From assembly GCA_934351445.1 (NCBI GenBank), contig CAKRIZ010000002.1, forward strand, positions 123,836 through 187,835: 64,000 nucleotides of DNA, in the 5' to 3' direction. Below are positions 63,924 through 64,000 of the stretch, piece after piece. The notes beneath the pieces are model-generated. The model saw only the letters and a list, made by a program, of their open reading frames with translations. It made no database searches and was not told the DNA's origin. Position 1 is the stretch's first letter, and every line of letters starts with the position of its first letter. The translations under genes were made by a program, and so were the position numbers. The stretch is from an uncultured Eubacterium sp. (GTDB lineage: Bacteria > Bacillota > Clostridia > Lachnospirales > Lachnospiraceae).

Positions 63924-64000
63924 TTAGGCGTTTGCGAAACTATTTAATCATCGGGCTACCTGGCTGTGGGCGCAGTGGCATTCTGATCAAGCTGCTCCGA
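63924..64000. repeat. 77-bp leader repeat, copy 2 (runs off the window)
   Basis: 71 of 77 bases match 25625-25701 in the same orientation, beginning with TTAGG and GTTTGCGAA. The repeat may continue beyond the window edge. It lies in the 5' leader of the ferredoxin-hcp operon. Confidence 0.8.

Noticed and set aside
1-64000. tRNA, rRNA, prophage, insertion sequence or restriction-modification genes
   Set aside because: I looked for T-loop motifs, transposase and phage-type proteins and saw none. Short or degenerate copies could be missed by eye.

Overview
The window looks like a chromosomal stretch from a spore-forming, low-to-mid GC Clostridia species, most likely family Lachnospiraceae. The evidence is the set of sporulation genes (spoIIE, yabP, yabQ, spoVG, a CotS-type kinase, a YtvI-like permease), strong AGGAGG ribosome sites, consensus sigma-A promoters, T-box and SAM-I riboswitches, a GH94 cellobiose phosphorylase with a LacI regulator, the GlgC/GlgD pair, and the lysine/alanine-rich DUF6465 protein. 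I cannot name a genus from sequence alone. No rRNA, tRNA, CRISPR array, prophage or transposase gene was seen; the window is mostly core genome with small intergenic repeats.

Layout. 1-9 kb: sugar use, with the start of a solute-binding lipoprotein, a LacI regulator, a divergent cellobiose phosphorylase sharing a 14-bp operator with it, a TRIC-like channel, a chemoreceptor and a GH13 amylase-type enzyme. 9-18.4 kb (minus): the conserved Firmicutes cluster hup - rqcP - yabP - yabQ - ftsB/divIC - spoIIE - tilS - hpt - ftsH, with a secreted leucine-rich-repeat protein inserted between hup and rqcP, and a Spo0A-type promoter before spoIIE. 18.5-25.6 kb (minus): phosphoglucomutase, a PEGA-domain lipoprotein, a CotS kinase, the CCA-adding enzyme and ProRS with a long T-box leader.

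25.6-28.6 kb is the richest intergenic stretch. It holds the T-box, a 220-bp imperfect palindrome, a 77-bp repeat also found at the window end, a hairpin-rich element, and a compact convergent cassette: a 32-aa hydrophobic peptide gene facing a short non-coding RNA across a shared terminator. The cassette is built like a type I toxin-antitoxin locus. A MATE pump gene follows, lying between two exact inverted copies of a 32-bp sequence.

28.6-42.4 kb: a DUF362 ferredoxin, an RluA-type pseudouridine synthase, a YtvI-like permease, two response regulators with a histidine kinase, metK behind a SAM-I riboswitch, an HD-GYP protein that may be made from a leaderless mRNA, murA, and a two-subunit ABC exporter. 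42.4-51.6 kb (minus): glgC - glgD - spoVG - glmU (N-terminal half only) - pth - mfd - prsA-like, close to the Bacillus spoVG-gcaD-spoVC-mfd order. 51.8-56.8 kb (plus): murC, a cluster of DnaA boxes, dnaD, the dnaC/dnaI helicase loader and an unusually long PRPP synthetase. 56.8-64 kb: DUF6465, an atypical HPr, a large unknown extracytoplasmic protein, a small unknown acidic protein, a gamma-carbonic-anhydrase-like protein, and the hybrid cluster protein with its partner ferredoxin.

Most starts were moved downstream of the longest reading frame, to the ATG with the best-placed Shine-Dalgarno site. All functions come from reading motifs by eye; no search was run.
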